The notes under the pieces are model-generated. The model ran no database searches, was not told the DNA's origin, and was given only the letters and a program-made list of their open reading frames with translations. Positions 47,220 to 57,412 of a stretch of DNA of 64,000 bases are shown here, one piece after another. Origin of the DNA: Mytilus galloprovincialis (Eukaryota > Mollusca > Bivalvia > Mytilida > Mytilidae). Each line of letters begins with the position of its first letter. Positions within the stretch are counted from its first letter, which is position 1. The translations under genes were made by a program, and so were the position numbers. The stretch spans positions 66,406,681 through 66,470,680 of the forward strand of contig NC_134848.1 in NCBI RefSeq assembly GCF_965363235.1. Direction: 5' to 3'.

Positions 47220-47673
47220 GTAAGATTATATATCATGATTGTACTGATCTTGACGCATTGCCACTGATCTAAACTACATATATACACATCGTATGAAGTG
47301 ATGGAGCTTACACTTTAAATATTATATATACAGATGTTAATTATATTTTATCAATAGTGCATACAACATCAATTATTATCGTTTGCTACACAAAAAAGGG
47401 GGATGCTTTTGAATGCGCTTCACTTCAGGAGTTTATAATTGCCTTTAGTAGTATTAATTCCTAGTAAGTGTTGGTTTATGTTTAAATAAATCTTCAGAAT
47501 TACAGTTGCTACATAATTGAAGTTGTTTTAAGAAAATTTACCCTAAATTGTAAAAAACAAATCCTAATGTTCAGTGTAAGCGTGATTGATTAGGATTTTA
47601 CATAAGTATTAAAATGATGAATGATCATCATGATCATCATGATATAATTGTATCTAAAGTCCATATTTATGAG
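47220..47673. other. Intron, nothing recognised
   Basis: AT-rich. Just before exon 19 a short tract repeats ATCATG (47622-47642), which in translation gives His-Asp runs. It lies upstream of the likeliest acceptors, so it is probably not coding. Confidence 0.4.
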
Positions 47674-47778
47674 GATAAGCCATACTGTAAACCAACTTAT
47701 TTTCGCGTGCGAGAGTTTCGAGAACTTGTCATAAATCAATCTGAATTAAATAAATATGGACCATTAACTAAAACTGAG
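47674..47778 (+). CDS. ROCO exon 19: post-COR linker, start uncertain
   Basis: The frame reads DKPYCKPTYFRVREFRELVI, then NQSELNKYGPLTKTE, and ends at a GTAAAC donor in phase 0, which fits exon 20. The end is better supported than the start. Two acceptors preserve the phase of exon 18: TTTATGAG before 47674 and GATAAG before 47680, neither with a good pyrimidine tract. A third, AAAG at 47657-47660, would need a different end for exon 18. Confidence 0.5.
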
Positions 47779-48385
47779 GTAAACACATTAACTTGAAGAG
47801 GAAACAACTTTTAACAAAAAAAAAAAAATAATAATGCCGACACACATTCAAACGGACTAAATGTTTTTCATTATTAACCAAAACGTTTTTTTACAATTGA
47901 AATGTCAGAGCTTTTCACTGACGTCATAGCCGACGATAATTCTGGTACTATCAGTACATCAATAATAAGACCCATCAACTGGTAATAGATAAAAGGCAAC
48001 ACCTTATGAATTTTCTTGATATTTCTTTAATAATTCTTTTTATTGAATTCGTGTTATCACGAAGAAGTTAGTTTTTCATTTGGTAATTTTAATAACGTTT
48101 TGGTAACATCTGCTTTTCCTCTTTCTTTTGATTTTTCATCAGATTTCAATTTCTTTGGCATCTACATGATCAATTAATTCCACAGATCCATACAGTCATG
48201 AAAGTAGAAACACATGTTTATACAAGAATACAGTTATAAACATAATACATTAACCTTAATAATTTAGATTGTTTTTAAACTTTGATATTACTTTTCATTT
48301 CATTATTTGTTCCAAATTTTGCTATAATTACTAACATGTTATTTGATTAAGAATTACGATGACACTTTAGTTTATACAATTGCAG

Positions 48386-48416
48386 TCACAAGAGAAGTGC
48401 AGAAGTGGGTGTCAAG
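48386..48416 (+). CDS. ROCO exon 20: 31-base microexon before Death domain 1
   Basis: Bounded by CAATTGCAG and GTATAT. Starts in phase 0 and ends in phase 1, exactly what exons 19 and 21 require. Encodes SQEKCRSGCQ plus the first base of a glycine codon, a short Cys-containing linker. Its position and phases parallel the 28-base exon 22 before Death domain 2. Confidence 0.6.
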
Positions 48417-48429
48417 GTATATATTTATA

Positions 48430-49475
48430 GAAATAAACATATGTGGATTAACCGCAAATGAGACAACTCTCTATCTAAGTTACAACAAATGGAAGTGTTA
48501 AACGACATTGACTACATGTAGCTATACAGCCCTTGCACGGTCCAAGTTACTATATACTATGTAAAAGTAAATACTGAAACCTTTGGCGTTTAAAAATCTT
48601 AGTTAATACGTGCCGCTATGTTCGCCCTTTATTGATATTATACAAAAACTACTCCAACAGCTTTGTAACTCATACAAAATATCAGGCTTATAATTGTTTA
48701 AACAATACGTGCGTCATCTAATGAATGCATATCACCACAGTGCCATACGAATAAAGCATTGCAAAAAAAAAAATAGATTTAAAAAAAAAAACATACAGGA
48801 TAAAGATAACAAATATAACACAGATTAAGTAAAACGAAAACGATATCACAATCAGAGTAAAAGAAAACAATATGCTATTGAACATATATTTAGTCATTAA
48901 AAACTTGAAACTAGATATATTGGATTTAAAATGCGTACACTATAGTCTTCGATACATGTTTTTAAATACACTTAGTTGTTATTGGCCTTGAACTCGCTGT
49001 CAGTAACAGCCATTACTCTCCGAACATTACCTTGTGTCTTTTCTGTGTTATGAATTTATGATTGAGCTCAAACCCCCTGTTTGTGTTTTTAAAAGACGTG
49101 TGTTTGCATTAAATCACCAGAAAGTGAACCCTCTCCAATTTTTTAACTGATTTTTAAGTTTGTTCCGATGCAAGTCAATGGAAGGGTTCATTTTTGTGTT
49201 TGTAGATCGTCATGTTGTAAATTATGCCTTTGGTTTTGTTTTATGAATGGTTTTATATTGTGCATAACGGGGACGTTTATAGCTATATATATGATTTTGG
49301 GTTTTACTTATTTTTGACTGTATTATGGTTGCCTAACGTGTCTTACATCAACATCATTTAAACTTTAATGGATAGTTTTCTTATTGACAATCGAAACACA
49401 TTCCTTTATGATAATCAATTGGATAAGTTTTGCATTGTCCAATTACAAGTCATTGTTTGTCATTTTTAGTCTTTT
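48430..49475 (+). repeat. Intronic repeat fragments
   Basis: A GATGTGGTATGA-family fragment lies at about 48440-48500 (GCAAATGAGACAACTCTC). From about 48960 the sequence follows the T-rich 3' tail seen at 22950-23160 (GGCCTTGAACTCGCTGTCAG and CTTGTGTCTTTTCTGTG), so it is a tail of a Penelope-like element without its coding part. Confidence 0.4.
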
Positions 49476-49560
49476 TGTATGTAGATAACACCAAACCATT
49501 TATCTTCACTTGTTCTTTAAATTTCGTAATTGATAAATGATAAATAAGTATAATTTAAAG

Positions 49561-49838
49561 GTCTATCCATGGATGAATTGAAAACAGAGCCAAGTGATAA
49601 GCATCTGGTTAGATTGGTTAGCCAGATGGGAATTTCGTCATTTAAAGATTTTTTCATTCACTTGGGAATGGAGGGAAGGGAATGGGAGAATACTATTGAT
49701 ATGTATGAAGGTCACAGCGCATACGGGAAAATGGCGATGGCTCTACACAAATGGAAGCTTTCTGGATCAAAATCTACCTTCAAAGACCTTGCCGAAGCCT
49801 TGACGAAAGTGAACCTCGATAAACACATCATATGTCAG
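49561..49838 (+). CDS. ROCO exon 21: Death domain 1
   Basis: 278 bases, starts in phase 1 after TTTAAAG and ends in phase 0 at GTATAA. Reads EPSDKHLVRLVSQMGISSFK, then FFIHLGMEGREWENTIDMY, then MALHKWKLS, STFKDLAEAL and VNLDKHIICQ. This is a Death-domain pattern: P-x-x-x-L-x-x-L, a Gly after helix 2, the tryptophan of the HKW helix and the final AL-x-x-V-x-L. Death domains bind other Death domains in apoptosis and Toll/NF-kB signalling. The ATG at 49569 is internal. Confidence 0.85.
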
Positions 49839-50608
49839 GTATAACTATTGAGTGATGTATTACGCTAAATATATTTGTAGGAAAATTTATCGACAACAAA
49901 ATATGCTGTTGTGATGACCAGAATTATCTCATTTTCAAAATTTTCAAATTACAAACGTAAGTGCGAATGATAGTGAAAGTCACTGAATGTTTTAATAGCT
50001 TTTTTTTTCTCACTGTGAGGAATATAATAGTTTATTAACATTAAATATTTTATGTGCAATATGTGCAATCTTCTCTCATTTTGATACCACAGTAATCACA
50101 AAAAAACACACACACAACAAAACTAAAGAAATAAGAAGAAAACAAAGTATAAATCATCTAATAAAAAACCGTCTCCATTGTTCTGTTTTCTCTCATCAGG
50201 GAAGATATATTGTGGTAAACTTCCATAGTAAAATATTGATATATCAGGTAATTGACAAATATGCAAAGGCACCCTGGACCATTCAAATTATCAGCACGAT
50301 ACATGTGTATACGTTTCATCTGGAATATATATGATTATACATACACAATGCAGGACGTGTCTCCAACATGCCACACATGTACAAGCAGGGTTAAAGGACC
50401 CATTGAAAGATATATTGAACATTGTTTTGATAAATTATCGACTATGTATATACAGTGTATGGTGTCAGACCTGTAAGATAATAAGTTATTCAATAAAGCA
50501 TGTCTGTCATCAAGTTATCACATATTTAAACTACTGCTATTTGGATAGCGAGACAAAACCGCCTGCACTGTGTCAATTGCTTTAGAACACCCGGCAACCT
50601 AGACTTAA

Positions 50609-50949
50609 GGATGTTCGCTTGTCATGTTTTGGAATGTTTGTAAGATTTTCGAAATTCTCTGGTTTTATCCATTTGAATGCCTTAAAAATTTTGCCCAATT
50701 ACCCCCATTTTTCTTTTTATAAATCTTTCACATGTATAATGCCAAGCTATTAATTGATTTTTGATACTTGTCAATGATTAAGCTATGAAAAGTCAAGAGA
50801 GAACATTTTCCAGCCAAAATTTTGAAGGATAATAACAAGCACATTGACCTCTATATTTTATTGCTCTTTTGCTTCCTTTATTTATCACTTATCAATATTT
50901 ACTAGCATTTTGAAAAGCTTATTATTTTGAAAGTGAGAAGCGAACTCCT
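50609..50949. mobile_element. TTAA-flanked MITE with GGATGTTCGCTT ends
   Basis: The left end GGATGTTCGCTT follows TTAA (50605-50608). The complement of the right end is AGGAGTTCGCTT, beside TTAA (50950-50953). About 340 bp, not coding, a piggyBac-type MITE by its target site. It lies in the intron between exons 21 and 22. I recognise the left sequence as common in mussel genomes. Confidence 0.65.
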
Positions 50950-51632
50950 TTAATCATTAAATCAGCTTTCGGAGGCATAGTATTTACTTTCCTCGTCAGT
51001 AGAATCTAGAGTTTTACAAAGTACATGATACATGTATTTTGCTACTGCCGTGATATCTTCAAAATACCCTAATCCCATAGCTGCATTTGAATTTCCAAAA
51101 AATTTAATGACGCTTGTGGCGAAAAAGATTCGTCGAGGTCCACATGGTCCAATCTATGGAAACTTCTGACTGGCCAATAGTTCAATGCTGGTAATTTGAA
51201 AAAAGTCAATATATTGTGTACTAAGTATAATAGAAAATGATAGCTGATATATAGTAAAATAGGTAATTTTATTTCCCCGACTACTATAACTCAGTATATA
51301 ATTGTATGAACGTAATAAAAACAGAAAAATATCAATACAGGTAAATAGATTTTTGATTTACCAAAACATTTAATTTATGAAAATTATATATTAAATGTAT
51401 CCGCTACAAGACGTGGCGACCAATAAATTTACATTATGTAGTCAGTCAGATTGAAATACAGAGCTGTTAAACACGCATACCTTTGAACGATCTGCAACGT
51501 TTCTTGTTTATAGTTGAAAGAATATTTAGGATCCTTTTGTTAATTGTTAATTATGGGTAGAGTAGTTGTTGTCGCATTGAAAATATAACTAACGTCCCTT
51601 CTTTCGCTATAATTAATTTTCTTTTTTATTAG

Positions 51633-51660
51633 GTCTTAAGAGAGAAATCAAAGCCAGTTG
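51633..51660 (+). CDS. ROCO exon 22: 28-base microexon
   Basis: Lies between the acceptor TTATTAG and the strong donor GTAAGT. Starts in phase 0 and ends in phase 1, joining exon 21 (IICQ) to exon 23 as VLREKSKPV. It completes the last helix of Death domain 1 and the short spacer to the next. Confidence 0.7.
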
Positions 51661-51740
51661 GTAAGTTATATAACTTAGGATTACAATGTAAGTGTTGAAT
51701 GTAAAACTTTCCGAATATTCACAAAGAAAATCTAATTGTT

Positions 51741-52410
51741 TAGCTCACCTTGCACAATGGGCCAAGTATGCTTTTCTCATCACTTGGTGTCCGTCGTTCG
51801 TCGTTGTTCGTCGGCGTCCTTCGTCAGTTAATTTTTACAAAAGTCTTCTTCTCTGAAACTACTAAGCCGAACTTAACCAAACCTGGACACAATCATCACT
51901 AGGATATTTAGTTGAAAAGCATTTAGAGCAAATCTGACATGGGGTTAAATTGTTAATCAGGTTGAAATATGTCTGCCCTGAAATTGTCAGATGAATCAAA
52001 CAATCCGTTTTCTTGGGTTTCTACCCCTGAATTGATTTTTGGTTATTACATGTATCTTCAATATTATTTTATAAAGAGATAAACTATATAAACAGCAAAA
52101 AATTTCAGTAAAGTAAGACCTACAAATAAGTCAAAATGACAAAAATAATCAATTAACCCCTTGAGAAGTTATTGTCCTTTACAGTCAATTTTTAACAATT
52201 TTCATAAATTTTATAAATCTTACAAAATATTTTCCTCTGAAACTACTTGTCCAAGTTTATTATAGATAGAGATAATTGTAAGCAGCAATAATGTTTAGTG
52301 AAGTAAGATCTACAAAAGCATCACCATCACAAAAACACAATTTTGTCATGAATCCATGTGTGTCCTTTGTTTAATATGCACATAGACCGTGGTGAGCGAT
52401 ACAGGCTTAT
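51741..52410 (+). mobile_element. TAGCTCACCTGG element, copy C
   Basis: Starts TAGCTCACCTTGCACAATGG, with a short GTC-rich tract at 51790-51825, and ends near GGTGAGCGATACAGG. Shorter than copy B (about 670 bp), with internal deletions. In the intron before exon 23. Confidence 0.6.
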
Positions 52411-52952
52411 TAGAAACCAATCATGCATACGTTCTAGATAACTTGAGAATGTATATGCGAATCGAAAATACCTACATGTATAACTAATTATGAACAATTT
52501 CCCGTGATGAATACGAAAAGAAAATCAGACAAAAAAAAAATGACGAACAAAACAAATCAGTACACAACTAAAATCACGAGAAATAAGTCATTATGCGGTC
52601 TGAAGTTAACTAAAACTGGTCAAATGAATATGCTATCCGATTTGCTTTACTTCAAGCTAACTGTTTACTATGCGCAAATTGTAGCAGATGCTTTATTCGT
52701 TTACTTTAAAACATTTTGCCTGGAAACGGTTTGTTTAATTTTCTGAAAAGATTTGTTGTAATGAATCAATACAAATTAACAATTAATTACAATTGAGCAA
52801 AAAGAATAACACTAGAAACGTTATAGAAATCGGAAGGGTAAGAAGTGCAAAAGCAATAAGGGCCACGTACTGTGTCAATGCAGAGGCATTACGATTATAA
52901 ATTACTATGTTAATTCATTTCTTTTATCTAATCTTTTTACATAAAAAAGCAG

Positions 52953-53164
52953 ACTACAATCACCAGGACACCCCGACTGATCAAGATTTAAAAGAATTGT
53001 CAAAGCAGATAGGGAATTGTCCGTTGCAATTAGGAATAGAGCTAGGATTAAGTTTCAGAGAAGTTGAGCAGAGTTTGTTCAGTTTTCCAAGAGATTTATC
53101 TGGTTTGGTAGAAGATATACTTATGACGTGGAAAAAAAAAGTCAAAGATCAAAACCATCCATAG
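52953..53164 (+). CDS. ROCO exon 23: Death domain 2 and stop
   Basis: Terminal exon, phase 1, TAG at 53162-53164. Reads DYNHQDTPTDQDLKELSKQI, then LQLGIELGLSFREVEQSL, then DLSGLVEDILMTWKKKV. The LGIELGLS, EVE and ILMTW elements are those of a Death domain, ending soon after helix 5, so the sixth helix is very short. The acceptor is ambiguous: AAAAAAGCAG offers AG at 52948-52949 and 52951-52952, both in phase, differing by one alanine. The preceding ATG at 52907 is intronic. Confidence 0.8.
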
Positions 53165-53390
53165 TTTGGTGATGGCACTTGAACGAGTAAATGCAGGTGG
53201 ACTCAAATACAAATTTACATGTACAAAGTATAAAAACTAAGATATTGTCGACATCTATTTATGTAATTTAACACTTTTTTTATGTTGGCAGGTTTAAGAT
53301 AGATAATTCACAATTTTCTTTTTTATCATTAAACAGTTTATCATGTTGTTTAAATTAACTTAGCTATATCAAACATATAAACATATATAA

Positions 53391-53396
53391 AATAAA
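53391..53396 (+). terminator. Polyadenylation signal of the ROCO gene
   Basis: AATAAA 227 bases after the stop codon, in AT-rich 3' sequence. The first hexamer seen downstream; a likely 3' end of the transcript lies just after it. Confidence 0.45.
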
Positions 53397-53469
53397 TGAT
53401 AGTCAGAAGTATACTTACAAATCGACAAATAACATTTATTTAGTTTTTATTCTATAAGATTTATGATAA

Positions 53470-53610
53470 GTTGTCTGATATCAAATGACAAACAGGACGA
53501 TTTCAACTTCCGAATTATCAATTTCTCATTTCTCAGCAATAACCAACCCGCTGCTGCATCGTATGGTGTTACCTATCTCAGTTGATACATTATGCTCGTG
53601 CATATTCGCA
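53470..53610 (+). mobile_element. Penelope-like fragment
   Basis: Retains traces of the DKRDDFNF-type and following IINF segments found after YIDD in this family (AACAGGACGATTTCAACTTC near 53490). Short, broken, just downstream of the ROCO gene. Confidence 0.4.
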
Positions 53611-53954
53611 CTTTTTCAATTTTTGGGGTTTTATTCCAGTCTTCGAACAAGAACTCAAAAATGCTGTGATCTGTTTTCCTTAAACTTTGATGGAATGCTT
53701 ATTTTTTGACGTAAGCTCCCTTCAGATTTTTCAAATTTCAGATTTTATGTTTCCGAGTTTTGTGATTTTATTCATAAAAAAGTGGACATTTGTTGAAGTT
53801 TTCAGACAATATCCTATTTTTTTTTTAATTTAAGAAAGAAGTTACAATGATAAAAAAAAAATGTATTTTAATAGCCATTTATGTAATGTTTTTAATTATC
53901 CGATTTCAAGTACAACAAATGCCAAATCAAGCATGTTCGATGGCTATATATATA

Positions 53955-54110
53955 TAAAAAAGAAGATGTGGTGTGATTGCCAATGAGATAACTCTCCACA
54001 AGAGACCAAACTGACACAGAAATTAACAACGATACGTCACCAAACGACAATTACTGAGTTACAGGCTCCTGACTTGGGACATGCACATACATACAGAATA
54101 TAGTTTTATA
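53955..54110 (+). repeat. GATGTGGTATGA-family SINE-like repeat
   Basis: Has GAAGATGTGGTGTGATTGCC, AACTCTCCACAAGAGACCAA and TTACAGGCTCCTGACTTGGG in order; one of the better copies. The nearby minus-strand frame at 54051-54251 is not supported. Confidence 0.6.
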
Positions 54111-55240
54111 TGATTCCATACTGTGTATTTCTTGAAAGAAAATGATGTCGCTTTGAAATTTGTTCAACCAAAGTAACATGCAGTTGCGTTTAAAATCGTT
54201 TCCAAAGCCATTTACATTAATAGAAGTTAAATTGATACAATAATTAGCCATTTAATTTTGGCTTTACAGTCTTATTAATTTCATATGTGATACACCTAAT
54301 GTATTTGAACATTATATAACTAAGTAGAAAAAAATTACAGAAAAACATATCAAATATACAAAACAATACAAAAAGAGAAAATTATCTCTGTTCGGTCTGC
54401 CTGACCTAAACCATATAATTAATGTTAATGTTTGTAATGTTCATTGTTCATTCTTAATAAAACAAATGTAACTTTCCTTCATTAATAACAACAACATACT
54501 ATAGGTAAACCATGTAACTTTCATTCATACACAACAACATTACAATTTACAACCTTTACTATAGATGACCCCATTACCTTACATTATTATAGAGCTAATC
54601 AGTCCTAAGCTGTTTAAAAAGGTAAAACTTGTTGACCTGTCAAATTTATTGTGTGTGTTAACAAACGATTTTTACGGTTCAGGTATAGGACACACAATGG
54701 TGCCTCCTTGATTTTAAGGATTCATCTACAATTACTGAGTATGCAATTTAATAAAATGATTATGAGTTATCTGTGTCATAGTGGTTCATGATTACATACT
54801 ATCAATTTGAAACAGGTTTTTATGTAAAAAGCTTTGAGTTCATGTCTACTACAACACATCCTGAAAACAGAAAGTACTATTTCTTTATTAATATCTAGTT
54901 ATATGTTTTGAAGAGTTCATGAACATCCGGAAGGTAGTTCTGCCCCTCAAGAGTCAACAATATATAAAAGTGCTCGTCATATTTAATATTTACATGTTCT
55001 TAATGCCTACGAGTAACGCTTTTGATAATGATAGAATGAAGGAAACGAGTGGAAAGTCTTACGATCCCTTATTGGGTATGTGGAAGGACTGAAGACGCAT
55101 TGCAGAGCAATACGTCTAGTTACTTATGCACCCTTGATTAATTTTAATATTTTAAATTATTTTTTTAGAGATTTGTGTAGTTTTCTTTAAAAAAGTTAAG
55201 CGTTTTTGTAATGATTGCAATGCTTATGTTTACTTATTTC
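54111..55240. other. Intergenic, nothing recognised
   Basis: AT-rich DNA with no exon, repeat or domain I can identify. Minus-strand 54120-54250 reads NVNGFGNDFKR and WLNKFQSDIIFFQEIH, which recalls the start of a LINE endonuclease, but it is too short to assign. Confidence 0.35.
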
Positions 55241-55420
55241 AACAATTCTATAAATGGTTTTACACTAGTCATTTGTCGGGGCTTTCTAGCTTGCTATTCG
55301 GTGTGAGTCAAGGCTCCGTGTTGTAGACCGTTCCTTGACCTATAATGGTTTATTTTTATAAATTGTGACTTGGCTAGATAGTTGTCTTATTGGTACTCAT
55401 ACCACATCTTATTATTACTA
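55240..55420 (-). repeat. GATGTGGTATGA-family repeat, tail type
   Basis: Contains TAGCTTGCTATTCGGTGTGA, AGTCAAGGCTCCGTGTTG and TACTCATACCACATCTT, like the blocks at 30150 and 56320. Confidence 0.55.
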
Positions 55421-56235
55421 TTTGATACAGTAAAAGATGGCCTTCAAAAAAGTGTGATGCAGTGTATTCAACCAGCAGTGGCTAACATATGTTTACTCTT
55501 AAAAAATTACGAAGATCTACTTCGAAATGTTTCATTCGTTTAATTTTCTACGTTTGAGTTCATGCGATTCATTTGCTTTGTCTTTTCCCAATCGATTATC
55601 GTTCCTTGTTTCCATAGATGCCTGGTAAAAACCCCAAAATTGACTCCTTTTAAACATGTTTAGAGAGCTATCTCCGTCACCCACAGTGCACCTCTTAATA
55701 TTTATCATCAATAAATGTTATAAAGCACATAGCAGTTGAAGCAACATTGGGAATTAGTTACATAATGTATACAACTTAATCATTGGACTTAAAGGAGCTG
55801 CATATCAGAGAATTCTCATACAAGCTACAGTAATGTTTAAACTGACGATACAAGGTGTGGAACTATAACATTTTGTATAATCATTCATTTTGTGGAACTA
55901 TAACATTTTTCATAATCTTCATGTTCTTAGGAGAAAAAGAAAAACTACAGTCTACAAGGACGATATAAAAGACTTAAGACAGAGCAACACGAATCCTACC
56001 AATAACTAGGGTAGATATCAGGTGCTCCGGAAGATTAAGCAGATCCTGCTCTGAAAGTTCTTTGATAAATCTTATTCGTTGGTTTCTCAACCGAGGACAA
56101 ATGGACGGCATTGCATGCGGTTAGGATAACTCGGTTAAATCTATTTACTGAATATCTGTGATATATATTCAATAATGACAAACCAAGCCTGGTTGCAATC
56201 TAAACACTTTCGAAGAAATAACATCAATATCTTGA

Positions 56236-56275
56236 GGCTCTCAAGAGCCTATGTCGCTCACCTGACTCTACTTGG
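56236..56275 (-). repeat. Terminal fragment of a TAGCTCACCTGG element
   Basis: AGGCTCTCAAGAGCCTATGT followed by CGCTCACCTG is the reverse complement of the right end of copies A and B. Only the end is present; unrelated repeat sequence follows. Confidence 0.45.
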
Positions 56276-56319
56276 GGTTTTGAAATTATATAAAATGAAA
56301 AGAAAAAATCGAAACAGAT

Positions 56320-56585
56320 ACTTAACATAGGACCTGTCCTGAGTCAAGAATCAGATGTACAGTAGTTGTCGTTTGTTTATGTAATTTATATGTGTTTCTC
56401 GTTTTTTTTATATAGATTAGACCGTTGGTTTTCAAGTTTGAATGATTTTACACTAGTAATTTTTGGGCCATTTATAGCTTGTTGTTCGGTGTGAGCCAAG
56501 GCTCCATGTTGAAGGCCGTACTTTTATTAACTTGTTATCTGGATGGAGAGTTGTCTCATTGGCACTCATCTTCCTATATCTACTT
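56320..56585 (-). repeat. GATGTGGTATGA-family repeat with GTTCGGTGTGA tail
   Basis: Runs from CCTGTCCTGAGTCAAGAATC through TAGCTTGTTGTTCGGTGTGA to GAGAGTTGTCTCATTGGCAC. Same layout as 30150-30475. Confidence 0.55.
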
Positions 56586-56617
56586 AAGTTATGATTTGGT
56601 TTGATTTAATAATAGAT

Positions 56618-57190
56618 CCTGGTAGCCATCTTACAGTAAATCAGAAACGAAGTAGAACACTTGTTCAGCACCTCATAAGGAACATTTATGATATGTTTAG
56701 TTTCATTTCAAGCAGTGGATCTCTAAAAAGAAGACCTTTGTATGTATTTCCTATAGGAATCTACGTTAAACTAAGTTCCTCCTGGCAGTCATCTTGGAGA
56801 ATGGATCGGCTACAAAGTATCAATACATCGTCAGCACATCATAAGGGGAATTCATGCTATGTTTGGTTTCATTCTATTCAATGAATATCTAGCAGAAGAC
56901 ATGTGTATGTATTTCTCATAGAGTCCTTTCTTAAACAAAGTCCGCCTCCGCTGGCGGCAATCTTGGATGATGGGCCGGCTACAAAGTAACAACACTTGGT
57001 AAGCACCTCGTAAGGAATATTCATGCTTTGTTTGGTTTCATTCCATTCAGTGGTTCTTTAAAGAAGATATTTGTATGTATTTCCCATAGGCACGGTCCTA
57101 TGTTAAACAAAGTTCCCCGCTGTCGGCCATCTTCGACATATTGCACCGTTCAAGATGGCGCCCATGAAGGTTTGTGTTTTTATGCATTTA
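56618..57190. repeat. Tandem array of about 168 bp units
   Basis: Unit starts at about 56618, 56781, 56950 and 57118 are marked by a CTGG-x-x-GGCCATCTT-like phrase. Each full unit then passes through GCTACAAAGTA-like, CACCTCATAAGGAA-like and TTTGTATGTATTTCCCATAG-like blocks. There are three full units and a partial fourth. The plus-strand frames at 56591-56884 and 57028-57249 lie in this array and are repeat-derived. Confidence 0.65.
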
Positions 57191-57412
57191 GAGATATTCT
57201 TTACGTCTTTTCTATTTCATCGATGTTACTACTAATTAATTTGAATTGACATATTCAAAAAAGCAGAACTTTAACTGTAAATATTGCAGTTTAAATTAGG
57301 AGTTTTAAAATTGACGACCGAGTGAGTAGTAATTAGCCAATGTTTACATATAGATGTACACATAAAGTGAACTTTCATGATCGCAGACATAGTTTAAATC
57401 GCCACATATAAT

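Larger units (their letters stand above)
11760..53164 (+). other. Gene span: ankyrin-ROCO-double Death domain protein
   Basis: Twenty-three coding exons on one strand whose phases chain consistently, except for an uncertain acceptor before exon 19. Order: ankyrin array 1 (exons 1-5), ankyrin array 2 (6-12), linker (13-14), Roc GTPase (15-17), COR (18), post-COR linker (19-20), Death domain 1 (21), microexon (22), Death domain 2 (23). About 1,340 residues in all. Roc and COR always occur together in ROCO proteins, and ankyrin-Roc-COR-Death is the order seen in DAPK1 after its kinase domain; no kinase is seen here. The 5' end is not found. Exon numbers are mine and start at the first recognised exon. 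Confidence 0.8.

Noticed and set aside
46488-47267. Separate 259-codon intronless gene
   Set aside because: Continues the COR domain of the preceding frame without gap or overlap and ends at a donor; it is the second part of exon 18.
47614-47673. His-Asp-rich start as the N-terminus of a protein
   Set aside because: Simple ATCATG repeat upstream of the acceptors; no promoter, and exon 19 belongs to the ROCO gene.
49569-49838. Stand-alone Death-domain gene starting at this ATG
   Set aside because: An acceptor at 49560 and phases matching the 31-base exon show it is internal.
56591-57249. Plus-strand frames of 97 and 73 codons
   Set aside because: Lie in the 168 bp tandem array and resemble each other because of the repeat.
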